Origin: Ruminococcaceae bacterium UBA5401
GTDB taxonomy: Bacteria; Bacillota; Clostridia; Oscillospirales; Acutalibacteraceae
DNA: 24,711 bases
NCBI GenBank assembly: GCA_002409675.1
Contig: DHOB01000033.1
Location: forward strand, 1-24,711
Direction of reading: 5' to 3'
In this document: positions 6,450 through 14,679 of the stretch, piece by piece
Layout of the letters: each line of letters opens with the position of its first letter
Position numbering within the stretch: position 1 is the stretch's first letter
Translations under genes and position numbers: made by a program
The notes under the pieces: generated by a model
Seen by the model: only the letters and a program-made list of their open reading frames with translations
Databases searched by the model: none
Told to the model about the DNA's origin: nothing

Positions 6450-8506
6450 AAATTTTCGCGGCAAAATCCGCGGGCTTCTGCTTCGGCGTCCGGCGCGCCG
6501 TCGAGAAGGTGGACCGGCTGCTGGACGCCGGCGAGAAAGTCTGCACGCTGGGCCCCATCATCCACAACCCCCAGACCCTGAAAAGGCTGGAGCAGCGGGG
6601 CGCGCGAACGGTCGAAACGCTCGCACAGGTTCCGCCGGGCGCCGTGCTGGTCATCCGCTCCCACGGGGTGGGACGCTCGGTGCTCGAGGCCGTAAAGGCG
6701 CGCGGCGTCCGGTTCTGCGACGCGACGTGCCCGTTTGTGGCGAAGATTCACGGGATTGTGCTGGACGCTTCCCGGGCGGGGGAAGCGGTCCTGATTGCGG
6801 GCGACGCCGCCCACCCGGAGGTCCTCGGCATCCGGGGGTACTGCGAAGGCGAATGCCACGTGTTCCAGAACGCCGCGCAGCTGCGCGGAATCACGGAGGA
6901 TTTTCCCACACTGAAAGAAAGGCCCGTCTGCGTGGTGGCACAGACGACTTTCCAGGTGGCCGAGTGGCAAAATTGTCTGAAAATCATCAAAAGGGTATAT
7001 ACAAACGCCCGGATTTTTGATACAATATGTAATGCAACTGCGGTGCGCCAGGCGGAGGCGGCTGGCCTGTCGCAGCACTGTGACGCGATGGTCGTGGTCG
7101 GCGGAAGGCAGAGTTCCAATACCGCAAGGCTCTGTGAGGTGTGCAGAAAGAACTGCATTACATATTTCATCGAATCTGCGGACGAGCTTCCGCTGCAGGA
7201 CCTGGAAAAGTTCGGGTCCGTCGGCGTCACGGCCGGTGCTTCCACACCGGCAAGCATTATAAAGGAGGTACTTGATACCATGTCAGAAATCAACGAGAGT
7301 TCGCCTAAGGACGGTGCTCAGGGTGCGGTCGGGAGCACGGCCGAAAGCGCAGGGCAGAAGGAAAAGGAGAACACAGCCGACGGGAGCTTCGCGCAGATGC
7401 TGGAAGAGTCCCTGAAGACTTTAAATACAGACGAAAAGGTCCACGGTGTCGTAGTCGGCGTTACTCCCAGTGAAGTCCTTGTGGATGTCGGAAGAAAACA
7501 GGCGGGCTATGTTCCGGCGTCCGAACTTTCGGCCGATCCCAATGTCAAGCCGGAGGATGTGGTCAAGGTCGGCGACGAGATGGATCTTCTGATCATGCGT
7601 ACCAACGACCAGGAAGGCACCATCATGCTTTCCAAAAAGCGCCTTGACGCAGCGAAGGGCTGGGAAAAGATTGTGGACGCCTACGAGAACCAGACGGTCC
7701 TCGAAGGCGTCGTGGCCGAGATTATCAAGGGCGGCCTCATCGTGGTCACGGAGGGGACGCGCATCTTCGTCCCGGCTTCCCAGGCGACCGCGTCCCGCAA
7801 CGACCCCATCGACGTTCTGCTGAAGAAAAACGTGAAGTTCCGCATCATCGAGGTCAACCGCAACCGCAAGCGTGCGGTCGGCTCCATCCGCTCGGTGCTG
7901 AAGGACGAGCGGAAGGCCCAGGAAGAGAAATTCTGGGAGACCGCCGAAGTGGGCCAGACCTATACCGGCAAGGTCAAATCGCTGACTTCCTACGGCGCGT
8001 TCGTCGACCTCGGCGGCATCGACGGAATGATTCATATTTCGGAGCTTTCGTGGACGCGCATCAAGCATCCGTCGGAAGTGGTCAATGTCGGCGACACGGT
8101 TCAGGTCTATATCAAGGGCCTCGACCGCGAGCGGGGCAGAATCTCGCTGGGGTATAAGAAGCCGGAAGACAATCCGTGGGAAATCCTCAAGCGCGAGTAT
8201 CCGGTCGGGAAGGTCATCGAAGCCAAAATCGTCGGCCTGACCTCCTTCGGCGCGTTCGCGCAGGTCATTCCCGGCATCGACGGCCTGATTCACATCTCCC
8301 AGATTGCGGACCACAGAATCGACAAGCCGCAGGACGTGCTGAAGATGGGCGACGTCGTGAAGGTCAAGATCACGGATATCGACTTCGACCGCCACCGCGT
8401 CAGCCTTTCCATCCGGGCCCTTCTCGAAGAGCAGAAAGAGCAGGAGCAGGAAGAGGCGGAGAACCGGCGGGACAATCCTTCCGAGGACAATTCTCCCAAA
8501 GAATAA
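6446..8506 (+). CDS. ispH-rpsA: IspH (HMBPP reductase)-ribosomal protein S1 fusion
   Basis: A 686-residue two-part protein starting at TTG 6446, where the IspH sequence begins (MKIFAAKSAGFCFGV). Residues 1 to about 278 are IspH, the [4Fe-4S] enzyme of the last MEP-pathway step, with cluster cysteines C12, C95 and C195 and motifs HNPQ, SHGVG and CDATCP. Residues about 329-660 carry four S1 RNA-binding repeats beginning near 329, 415, 502 and 588; the last two have the GAFV/GAFA core. An acidic tail closes the protein. Such fusions are known in Clostridia. A strong internal ribosome binding site and ATG at 7280 lie in frame exactly at the junction, so a free S1 (408 residues) may also be made. 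Downstream is a terminator. Confidence 0.93.
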   Translation: MKIFAAKSAGFCFGVRRAVEKVDRLLDAGEKVCTLGPIIHNPQTLKRLEQRGARTVETLAQVPPGAVLVIRSHGVGRSVLEAVKARGVRFCDATCPFVAKIHGIVLDASRAGEAVLIAGDAAHPEVLGIRGYCEGECHVFQNAAQLRGITEDFPTLKERPVCVVAQTTFQVAEWQNCLKIIKRVYTNARIFDTICNATAVRQAEAAGLSQHCDAMVVVGGRQSSNTARLCEVCRKNCITYFIESADELPLQDLEKFGSVGVTAGASTPASIIKEVLDTMSEINESSPKDGAQGAVGSTAESAGQKEKENTADGSFAQMLEESLKTLNTDEKVHGVVVGVTPSEVLVDVGRKQAGYVPASELSADPNVKPEDVVKVGDEMDLLIMRTNDQEGTIMLSKKRLDAAKGWEKIVDAYENQTVLEGVVAEIIKGGLIVVTEGTRIFVPASQATASRNDPIDVLLKKNVKFRIIEVNRNRKRAVGSIRSVLKDERKAQEEKFWETAEVGQTYTGKVKSLTSYGAFVDLGGIDGMIHISELSWTRIKHPSEVVNVGDTVQVYIKGLDRERGRISLGYKKPEDNPWEILKREYPVGKVIEAKIVGLTSFGAFAQVIPGIDGLIHISQIADHRIDKPQDVLKMGDVVKVKITDIDFDRHRVSLSIRALLEEQKEQEQEEAENRRDNPSEDNSPKE
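6973..7001 (+). promoter_or_regulatory. Possible internal promoter inside ispH
   Basis: TTGTCT (6973-6978) and TATATA (6996-7001) are 17 bases apart in a stretch noticeably more AT-rich than the surrounding GC-rich gene. It lies about 280 bases before the internal start of the S1 part. Confidence 0.35.
7261..7282 (+). promoter_or_regulatory. Internal ribosome binding site and ATG for a separate S1 protein
   Basis: AAAGGAGG (7261-7268) lies 11 bases before an in-frame ATG at 7280, which opens the sequence MSEINESS at the linker between IspH and S1. This is one of the strongest ribosome binding sites in the window and sits exactly at a domain boundary. Confidence 0.65.
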
Positions 8507-8545
8507 GGCGCCGCGCAGGCTTCTGCCGGAGTTTTGAATCACGCA

Positions 8546-8594
8546 CAGGGAAAAAGGCACAAGAGGCGCTCGGCTTCTTTGTGCCTTTTTCCTG
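8546..8594 (+). terminator. Terminator after ispH-rpsA
   Basis: A long stem pairs AAAAAGGCACAA (8551-8562) with TTGTGCCTTTTT (8579-8590), flanked by CAGG/CCTG. It lies 40 bases after the stop codon and its symmetry allows bidirectional action. Confidence 0.75.
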
Positions 8595-8702
8595 CACCGG
8601 GCCGGGCGCGGCCCGCGGACCTTCTGACCGCACGGAGGGGAACCATTCACCTTTTTATTGCTCCCGGAGTATTATGCAGTAATCTCTTCGGGAGGTGCGG
8701 AC

Positions 8703-9323
8703 ATGCGCAGACGGCGTCGCGGCGGCCGCGGCAGGGCCGTTCTGGCCCTGATTCTGCTGGCCTGTTTTCTCGTCCTGTTCAACCTGCGGGTCAAGCCGGT
8801 TGTGGAGTCCATCACGGCCAACGAGGCGAAGGTCAAATCCGTGGGCATCATCAACGGCGCCGTCCTTCAGGAGCTGGAGCAGAACGGCGTGACCTACGAC
8901 AGCCTGGTCTCCGTCGGCCGGGGGGAAGACGGCAGCGTCCTTTCCATCACGACCGACATGGTGTCGATGAACCGCCTCAAGGCGAAGATCATCTCCGCAA
9001 TCCAGGACCGCATGGACCGGGAAGGGGCGGAAACGGAGGGCATCCCTATCGGGACCCTGTTCGGCGGGCACATCTTTCACGGGCGCGGGCCGAAAGTTTA
9101 CCTGAAGCTGACGCTTTCCGGGAATGTGACGGCCGATTTCAAAAGCACGTTCGAGTCCGCCGGAATCAACCAGACGAAGCACCAGATCTGCCTGCAGATC
9201 CGCGCCAGCGTCTATTCTTTTTTGCCGGGGTTCGACACCACGACGGATGTGAACACCAACGTGGTCGTGGCGGAGACGGTCATCGTCGGCTCCGTGCCGG
9301 AAGTGGTGGCCAACCTGAAATAA
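8703..9323 (+). CDS. yunB: Sporulation protein YunB
   Basis: A 206-residue protein with an Arg-rich N-terminus (MRRRRRGG), one membrane anchor at about residues 13-31 and an extracytoplasmic domain. The domain motifs TDMVSMNRLKA and IPIGTLFGG match YunB, a mother-cell (sigma-E regulon) sporulation protein in Bacillus whose biochemical role is not established. I chose ATG 8703 because GGGAGG stands just upstream; the in-frame extension to 8658 has no such site. It is followed 26 bases later by ligA, probably co-transcribed. Confidence 0.85.
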   Translation: MRRRRRGGRGRAVLALILLACFLVLFNLRVKPVVESITANEAKVKSVGIINGAVLQELEQNGVTYDSLVSVGRGEDGSVLSITTDMVSMNRLKAKIISAIQDRMDREGAETEGIPIGTLFGGHIFHGRGPKVYLKLTLSGNVTADFKSTFESAGINQTKHQICLQIRASVYSFLPGFDTTTDVNTNVVVAETVIVGSVPEVVANLK

Positions 9324-9349
9324 TCCGCGAAGAGCAGAGGTAAAAAGCG

Positions 9350-11326
9350 ATGGAATTGGAAGAAGCCAGAAAACTGGCGGGCGAGCTGGCGGAGAAAATC
9401 CGCTACCACAACCGAAAATACTATGAGGAGGACGCGCCGGAAATCGACGACGCCGAGTACGACGCGCTGTACCGCCGGCTGGAAGAAATCGAGGCCGCGT
9501 TCCCCGAGCTTGTGACCCCGGATTCCCCGACCCAGACGGTCGGGGGCCGCCCGCAGAGCCAGTTTTCGCCCGTCGTCCACACCGTGCCGATGGAGAGCCT
9601 GCACGATTCGTTCTCGGAGCAGGAGCTGGTCGATTTCGACCGCCGGGTCCGCGCCGCGGCCGGGGACCCGGTCTATATTGTGGAGCCGAAGTTCGACGGC
9701 CTCTCCGTTTCCGCCGAATACCGCGACGGCGTTTTCGTGCGCGGCTCCACGCGCGGCGACGGCGCCGTGGGCGAGGACATCACCGCGAACCTCAGGACCA
9801 TCCGCAGCCTGCCCAAGCGGCTGAAAGAACCCCTGCCGTTCCTCGAGGTGCGCGGCGAGGTGTATATGTCCCACAGGGTTTTCCGGGAACTTTCCGCCGC
9901 GCAGGAGCTGAACGGAGAAAAGCCGTTCAAGAACCCCCGCAACGCGGCCGCCGGCTCCCTGCGGCAGAAAGACGCGAAAATCACCGCCGCCCGCAGGCTG
10001 GACATCTTCGTCTTCAACGTGCAGCAGGTCGACGGCGCGCAGCTCCGGTTCCACGACCAGTCGCTCCGGTTCCTGAAGAAGCTCGGCTTTCAGGTGCCGC
10101 CCTTCTTCACGCCCTGCAAAACCATCCGGGAAGCGGTTGAGGAGGTCCGCCGCATCGGGGACATCCGCGGGACGTTCGACTATTCCATCGACGGCGCCGT
10201 CATCAAGGTCAATTCCTTCGCCCAGCGCCGGATGCTGGGCAGCACGGCCAAGTTCCCCAAATGGGCGGAGGCGTTCAAATATCCGCCGGAAGAGCGGCAG
10301 ACCCGGCTCCTGCGGATTGAGGTCAACGTCGGCCGCACCGGCGCCCTGACGCCCATCGGCGTTTTCGAGCCGGTCTCCCTGGCCGGCACGACCGTGAGCC
10401 GCGCCACGCTGCACAACGAGGATTTCATCCGGGACAAGGGCATCCGCGTCGGGGACACCGTGATTCTGCGAAAGGCCGGGGAAATCATCCCGGAGGTGGT
10501 CTCCGTCGTCTCCCATGCGCGGGACGCGGAGCCGTTCCGGATGCCGAAAACCTGCCCGTCCTGCGGCGCGCCCGTCGTGCGCGAAGAGGGCGGGGCCGCC
10601 GTGCGCTGCACCAACCCGGAGTGCCCCGCGCAGCTTCTGCGGCACCTGATTCATTTCTGCTCCCGCGACGCGATGGACATCGACGGCTTCGGCCCCGCGG
10701 TGCTTCAGCAGCTGATTTCGGCAAAGCTGGTCGCGTCGCCGGCCGACCTCTTCAGCCTGACCGTGCCGCAGCTCGCCGGGCTGGAGCGCCTGGGGCAGAA
10801 ATCCGCGGAAAACCGCGTCCGGGCCCTCGAAAAGGCGAAGGGGAACGACCTTTACAGGCTGGTCTACGCGCTGGGTATCCCGCATATCGGCCTGAAGGCC
10901 GCCAGGCTGCTCGCCGCCCGCTTCGGCAGCATGGACGCGATTTTCCGCGCCGAAGAGGGAGAAATCGCCTCCATCGACGGCTTTGGGGAGATCATGGCGC
11001 AGAGCGTCCGCCGCTTCTTTGACCTGCCGAACACGGCGCACCTGGTCGGCCGCCTGCGCGACGCGGGGGTCAACATGCAGGCCAGCAAGGCGGCCGGCGA
11101 CGCCCGGCTGGCGGGGAAGACGTTCGTCCTGACGGGGACCTTGCCGACCCTGACGCGGGCGCAGGCCACGGAAATCATTGAGAAGCACGGCGGAAAAGTC
11201 AGCGGCAGCGTCTCTAAAAAGACCGATTTCGTCCTCGCCGGCGAGGACGCCGGCAGCAAGCTGGAGAAAGCGAACCGGCTCGGCATCCGGGTGATTTCGG
11301 AAGAGGAGCTTAACGAGTTGTTTTGA
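9350..11326 (+). CDS. ligA: NAD-dependent DNA ligase
   Basis: A 658-residue ligase, close to the normal length, that seals nicks in replication and repair. Domain order: Ia segment with YHNRKYYEED (about 19-28), adenylation domain with the KxDG nucleophile motif (K114, D116, G117), and OB fold. A Cys4 zinc finger follows (CPSCGAP, then CTNPEC), then helix-hairpin-helix repeats (FGPAVLQQL, LGIPHIGLKAA, IDGFGEIMAQS) and a C-terminal BRCT domain (GKTFVLTGTL). All key residues appear intact. The ribosome binding site AGAGG precedes ATG 9350. The gene is followed by two terminators. Confidence 0.97.
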   Translation: MELEEARKLAGELAEKIRYHNRKYYEEDAPEIDDAEYDALYRRLEEIEAAFPELVTPDSPTQTVGGRPQSQFSPVVHTVPMESLHDSFSEQELVDFDRRVRAAAGDPVYIVEPKFDGLSVSAEYRDGVFVRGSTRGDGAVGEDITANLRTIRSLPKRLKEPLPFLEVRGEVYMSHRVFRELSAAQELNGEKPFKNPRNAAAGSLRQKDAKITAARRLDIFVFNVQQVDGAQLRFHDQSLRFLKKLGFQVPPFFTPCKTIREAVEEVRRIGDIRGTFDYSIDGAVIKVNSFAQRRMLGSTAKFPKWAEAFKYPPEERQTRLLRIEVNVGRTGALTPIGVFEPVSLAGTTVSRATLHNEDFIRDKGIRVGDTVILRKAGEIIPEVVSVVSHARDAEPFRMPKTCPSCGAPVVREEGGAAVRCTNPECPAQLLRHLIHFCSRDAMDIDGFGPAVLQQLISAKLVASPADLFSLTVPQLAGLERLGQKSAENRVRALEKAKGNDLYRLVYALGIPHIGLKAARLLAARFGSMDAIFRAEEGEIASIDGFGEIMAQSVRRFFDLPNTAHLVGRLRDAGVNMQASKAAGDARLAGKTFVLTGTLPTLTRAQATEIIEKHGGKVSGSVSKKTDFVLAGEDAGSKLEKANRLGIRVISEEELNELF

Positions 11327-11340
11327 GCGCGCTTTTGCAG

Positions 11341-11385
11341 GCGGGCCGCGCAGGGACGTTTCCCCGCGCGGCCCGCTCGGTTTTT
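11341..11385 (+). terminator. Terminator 1 after ligA
   Basis: An 11-bp perfect GC-rich stem (11341-11351 with 11366-11376) is followed by TCGGTTTTT. Confidence 0.8.
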
Positions 11386-11397
11386 CAGACGGTCTGA

Positions 11398-11423
11398 CCG
11401 CCCCTTCGGGGGCGGATTTTTTT
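11398..11423 (+). terminator. Terminator 2 after ligA
   Basis: A 7-bp CCGCCCC/GGGGCGG stem with a TTCG tetraloop (11405-11408) is followed by a run of seven T. Together with the preceding hairpin it isolates the sporulation operon downstream. Confidence 0.8.
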
Positions 11424-11477
11424 GTTCTAACGCAGAGGCTTTGTCCATAAGTATGTGATAAGAGGGGGGACAAGGCA

Positions 11478-12497
11478 ATGAGCGACTTGAACGGGGAACG
11501 GTTCGATTCCGCAGCCGCCTGTCTCTGCGAGCGAATCCGGGTCCCGGTTTTGAACCTGCCGGGCGCGGTCAAGCGCCGCGCCCAGGAAATCCGGCTCCGC
11601 GTGGGCCGGCCCGTCTGCGTGTGCTGCCCCGGCGGGATTTATTTTTTGAGGGAGCGCGGCGGGCTGTCCCGCGCGCCGGGCTCCGGCTGCCTGACGGCGG
11701 CGAAGGCCGACCTGGAAGACAGCTTCCGCATCCTGTGCGGATATTCCGTTTACAGCCACGAGGGCGAGCTGCGCAGCGGCTACGTGACCATCCGCGGCGG
11801 GCACCGCGTCGGCGTCTGCGGCACGGCGGTCCTGCAGAACGGCTCCGTCACGGGCATCCGGGACGTCTCGTCGCTCAACGTGCGGGTGGCGCGCGAAATC
11901 CCCGGTTCGGCGGACCGGCTGCTCGGCCTGCTGCGGGGGAGCCTGGAGGGCGGGCTGCTGGTCGCCGGCCCGCCCGCGAGCGGAAAGACGACCGTGCTGC
12001 GCGACATCGCCCGCCAGCTTTCCGACGGGTCGCGGGGAGAAGCCCGCAAGGTGGCGGTCGTCGATGAGCGCGGCGAAATCGCCGGCGTGTTCCGGGGGGA
12101 GCCGCAGAACAGCATGGGCGCCTGCTGCGACGTGCTGGACGGCTACCCGAAGGCGGAGGGCATCCTGACGGCCGTGCGCTCGCTCTCCCCGCAGATTGTG
12201 GTCTGCGATGAGCTGGGCACGCAGGCGGAGGTCGAGGCGGTCGAGCAGAGCCTGAATGCGGGCGTCGCCGTCGTGGCCAGCATCCATGCCGGGAGCGCCG
12301 GCGAGCTGGTGAGGCGCAAGCAGGCCGCGGCGCTTTTGAGGACCGGCGCGTTCGGCCACGTGGCCCTGCTCTGCGGCTCGGCGGAACCGGGAAAGGTCCG
12401 GGGAATTTACAGGGCGGGTGATTTGCTTGCTGAAGCTGGCGGGGGCGGTCCTGCTGATTGCCGCGGGGTTTCTCGCGGGATTTCTGGAGTCGTATAA
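11478..12497 (+). CDS. spoIIIAA: SpoIIIAA, ATPase of the SpoIIIA-SpoIIQ channel
   Basis: A 339-residue secretion-type ATPase that powers the mother-cell complex feeding the forespore after engulfment. The Walker A motif is GPPASGKT (164-171), and the Walker B-like segment is QIVVCDELG. The N-terminal part carries EIRLRVGRPV and YSVYSHEGELRSGYVTIRGGHRVG, both characteristic of the family. The ribosome binding site GAGGGGGG precedes ATG 11478. The C-terminus runs 80 bases into spoIIIAB, giving a Gly-rich tail (AEAGGGGPADC) not typical of the family. A CATAAGTAT sequence at 11446 resembles a sigma-E -10, but I find no good -35. Confidence 0.95.
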   Translation: MSDLNGERFDSAAACLCERIRVPVLNLPGAVKRRAQEIRLRVGRPVCVCCPGGIYFLRERGGLSRAPGSGCLTAAKADLEDSFRILCGYSVYSHEGELRSGYVTIRGGHRVGVCGTAVLQNGSVTGIRDVSSLNVRVAREIPGSADRLLGLLRGSLEGGLLVAGPPASGKTTVLRDIARQLSDGSRGEARKVAVVDERGEIAGVFRGEPQNSMGACCDVLDGYPKAEGILTAVRSLSPQIVVCDELGTQAEVEAVEQSLNAGVAVVASIHAGSAGELVRRKQAAALLRTGAFGHVALLCGSAEPGKVRGIYRAGDLLAEAGGGGPADCRGVSRGISGVV

Positions 12498-12924
12498 GCT
12501 TGCGGTCCGGGTCGAAAGGCTGGAGGCGTTCCTGCGCTTTCTCTCCGCCGCGAAGACGGAGGTCCGCTATTCGGCCATGCCGGTGGCCCGGCTGGTGCGC
12601 AGGCACGGCGGGGAGCTGCCGTTTCTGGGGCTGTGCGCCGACCGGTGCGAGGCCGGCGCGGACTGGGCGCAGGCGTGGGCGTCCGCCGTGTCGGAAGAGG
12701 CGGAGCAAGAGGGATTTTCCGAAAAAGACGCCGCGATGCTGCTGGATTTCGGCGCGGGCTTCGGGGCGAGCGACACGCAGGGCCAGCTGGCGCATTTCGA
12801 CCTGTACGCGGGGCTGGCCGCCGCGGCGCTGAAAGAGGCCCGCGAAGAGCGCGACCGCAAATCGAAGCTGTACCGGATGCTTGGAATTTCCGGAGGCATG
12901 GCCGCCGCAATCCTGCTGTGCTGA
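12418..12924 (+). CDS. spoIIIAB: SpoIIIAB, stage III sporulation protein
   Basis: A 168-residue protein with an N-terminal membrane anchor (LLKLAGAVLLIAAGFLAGF) and a cytoplasmic helical domain related to type II secretion F proteins. A second hydrophobic stretch, ISGGMAAAILL, ends the protein. It is thought to help anchor the SpoIIIAA ATPase. The start is GTG 12418 with only a weak GGGCGG site; TTG at 12424 would also be possible. It overlaps spoIIIAA by 80 bases in another frame, which suggests translational coupling. Confidence 0.9.
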   Translation: MICLLKLAGAVLLIAAGFLAGFLESYKLAVRVERLEAFLRFLSAAKTEVRYSAMPVARLVRRHGGELPFLGLCADRCEAGADWAQAWASAVSEEAEQEGFSEKDAAMLLDFGAGFGASDTQGQLAHFDLYAGLAAAALKEAREERDRKSKLYRMLGISGGMAAAILLC

Positions 12925-12939
12925 AAACGGGGGAATAAA

Positions 12940-13134
12940 ATGAATGTGGATTTCATTTTCAAAATAGCCGCAATCGGCATCATCGTGGCGGTGCTGAACC
13001 AGTTGCTGATACGGTCGGGACGGGAAGAACAGGCCATGATGACCACGCTCGCGGGTCTGATTGTGGTGCTGATGATGATCATCCAGCAGATCGACGTGCT
13101 GTTTCGGACCATCAAGTCGATTTTCAAGCTGTGA
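12940..13134 (+). CDS. spoIIIAC: SpoIIIAC, stage III sporulation protein
   Basis: A 64-residue protein with two membrane helices (FKIAAIGIIVAVLNQLL and MTTLAGLIVVLMMIIQQI) separated by the polar RSGREEQ turn typical of SpoIIIAC. A GGGGGAAT site precedes ATG 12940. It is a membrane component of the SpoIIIA complex and lies 3 bases before spoIIIAD. Confidence 0.93.
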   Translation: MNVDFIFKIAAIGIIVAVLNQLLIRSGREEQAMMTTLAGLIVVLMMIIQQIDVLFRTIKSIFKL

Positions 13135-13137
13135 AAC

Positions 13138-13530
13138 ATGATGAATCTGTTGCAGATTGCGGGCATCGCCGTCTGCGCGGCGGTTGTCGCCGCGATGCTC
13201 CGCAGATATCACCAGGAATACGCCGTGCTCGTCGGCATTGCGGCCGGCGCCGTGATTCTCCTCGGGGTTTTCGCGGGCATTGCGCCCGCCCTCCGGCAGA
13301 TTGAAGCGTTCCTTTCGGCGTCCGGGCTCTCTTCGGAATACGGGACGATTCTGTTCAAGACGCTTGGCATCTGCTTTCTCGCCCAGTTTTCCGCCGATTC
13401 CTGCCGCGACGCCGGGGAAAATGCGCTGGCTTCCGAAGTGGAACTTGCGGGCAAAATCAGCGTCGTGGTGCTTTCGCTGCCGCTGTTCGGGGAAATTGCA
13501 AAAATAGCCGTAAAGCTGATAGGTGGGTAA
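13138..13530 (+). CDS. spoIIIAD: SpoIIIAD, stage III sporulation protein
   Basis: A 130-residue protein with several membrane helices (LLQIAGIAVCAAVVAAML, VGIAAGAVILLGVFA, VVVLSLPLFGEIAKIAV) and the conserved DSCRDAGENALASEVELAGK block. It is related to SpoIIIAC and is part of the SpoIIIA inner-membrane complex. Two adjacent ATG codons (13138 and 13141) are possible starts and no strong ribosome binding site is visible, so coupling to spoIIIAC is likely. Confidence 0.93.
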   Translation: MMNLLQIAGIAVCAAVVAAMLRRYHQEYAVLVGIAAGAVILLGVFAGIAPALRQIEAFLSASGLSSEYGTILFKTLGICFLAQFSADSCRDAGENALASEVELAGKISVVVLSLPLFGEIAKIAVKLIGG

Positions 13531-13533
13531 AAG

Positions 13534-14679
13534 ATGAAAAAAGCGGTGCTGATTCTGCTGGTCGCCGCGGCGTTTTTCTCCGTTTCGTTTCCCGCCGCCG
13601 CGAAAGAAGCGCCGGAGACGCAGGACTATTACGAGGAGCAACTGGAGGCGAGCGGGGCCGACGACCTGCCGGACAAACTGCCGGAGGAGACGCGGAAAAT
13701 CCTGGACGGGCTCGGCGTGGACGGCGTGGACGGCGGCAGCATCCTCTCGGTGACGCCGCAGGGCTATTTTGAGAAAATCCTGGATATTTTCACCGGAAAG
13801 GCCGGCCCGCCGCTGCGGGTCTTCGCCGCGGTGACCGCCGTGATTCTGCTGTGCGCCCTGCTGAACGGGATGAAGCTCTCATTCGGGGAAAAGCCGATGG
13901 GCGGCGTAATCGACATGACGGGCACGCTCTGCATCTGCGCGATTGTGGTGGCGCCCATTGTCTCCTGCATCGCCGACGCCGCCGAGATGCTGAAAGCCGC
14001 GTGCGGGTTCCTTCTGGCGTGCGTGCCCGTGCTGGTCGCCGTGATGGCGGCGGCCGGCCAGGCGGCCTCGGCGGGGGCATACCATCTGCTGATGGTGGCG
14101 GCGGGGAACATCCTTTCGGCCTTTTCGGCCGAGATTCTGGCTCCCCTGATGAACATTTTCCTTGCCCTCTCGATTGTTTCGGCCGTTTCCCCCAATGTCA
14201 ACCTCGGCGGCCTGTGCGGGGTCCTGAACAAAGTGGCCAAGTGGGTGATGGGGCTTGGAATGACGCTGTTCACGGGCCTTGTCACCATGCATTCCTTCGT
14301 CGCCACCTCGGTGGACGGAACGGGCGCCAAGGCGGCGAAGTTCGTCGTCAGCAGCTTTGTCCCCGTTGTCGGCAACGCGCTCGGCGAGGCGCTCAACACG
14401 GTCGGCGGCTGCATCAGGACGCTGAAATCCGGCGTGGGCGCGTTCGGGCTCCTTGCCGGAATCTTCATTTTTCTGCCCGTCCTCGCGGAATGCCTGCTGT
14501 GGATGCTGACCCTTGCGGTCTGCGCCGGCATCAGCCAGATTTTCGGCATGCAGTCGATCACCGCGCTGCTGAAGGCGTCGTCGGACGTGGTTTCCACCAT
14601 GCTGGCCATTCTGCTCTGCAGCATGATGGTGCTGATTATCTCCACCGTTGTGATGATGACGATAGGAGGCGTGTCATGA
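13534..14679 (+). CDS. spoIIIAE: SpoIIIAE, polytopic channel component
   Basis: A 381-residue membrane protein with an N-terminal signal sequence (VLILLVAAAFFSVSFPAAA, likely cleavage near residue 23), an acidic linker and then seven or so hydrophobic segments. Conserved motifs include FTGLVTMHSFVATSVDG and KFVVSSFVPVVGNALGEAL. In Bacillus it is one of the central membrane proteins of the SpoIIIA complex. The stop overlaps the spoIIIAF start (ATGA). Confidence 0.95.
   Translation: MKKAVLILLVAAAFFSVSFPAAAKEAPETQDYYEEQLEASGADDLPDKLPEETRKILDGLGVDGVDGGSILSVTPQGYFEKILDIFTGKAGPPLRVFAAVTAVILLCALLNGMKLSFGEKPMGGVIDMTGTLCICAIVVAPIVSCIADAAEMLKAACGFLLACVPVLVAVMAAAGQAASAGAYHLLMVAAGNILSAFSAEILAPLMNIFLALSIVSAVSPNVNLGGLCGVLNKVAKWVMGLGMTLFTGLVTMHSFVATSVDGTGAKAAKFVVSSFVPVVGNALGEALNTVGGCIRTLKSGVGAFGLLAGIFIFLPVLAECLLWMLTLAVCAGISQIFGMQSITALLKASSDVVSTMLAILLCSMMVLIISTVVMMTIGGVS

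Noticed and set aside
6446..8506. IspH-S1 as a sequencing artefact joining two genes
   Set aside because: The frame is continuous through the linker, and this fusion is a known clostridial arrangement.
9212..11572. 786-codon open frame on the minus strand opposite ligA
   Set aside because: It mirrors a strongly conserved ligase gene in a GC-rich genome, is Arg/Gly/Ala/Pro-rich and has no family motifs. The same holds for the long minus-strand frame opposite obgE (20963-22933).
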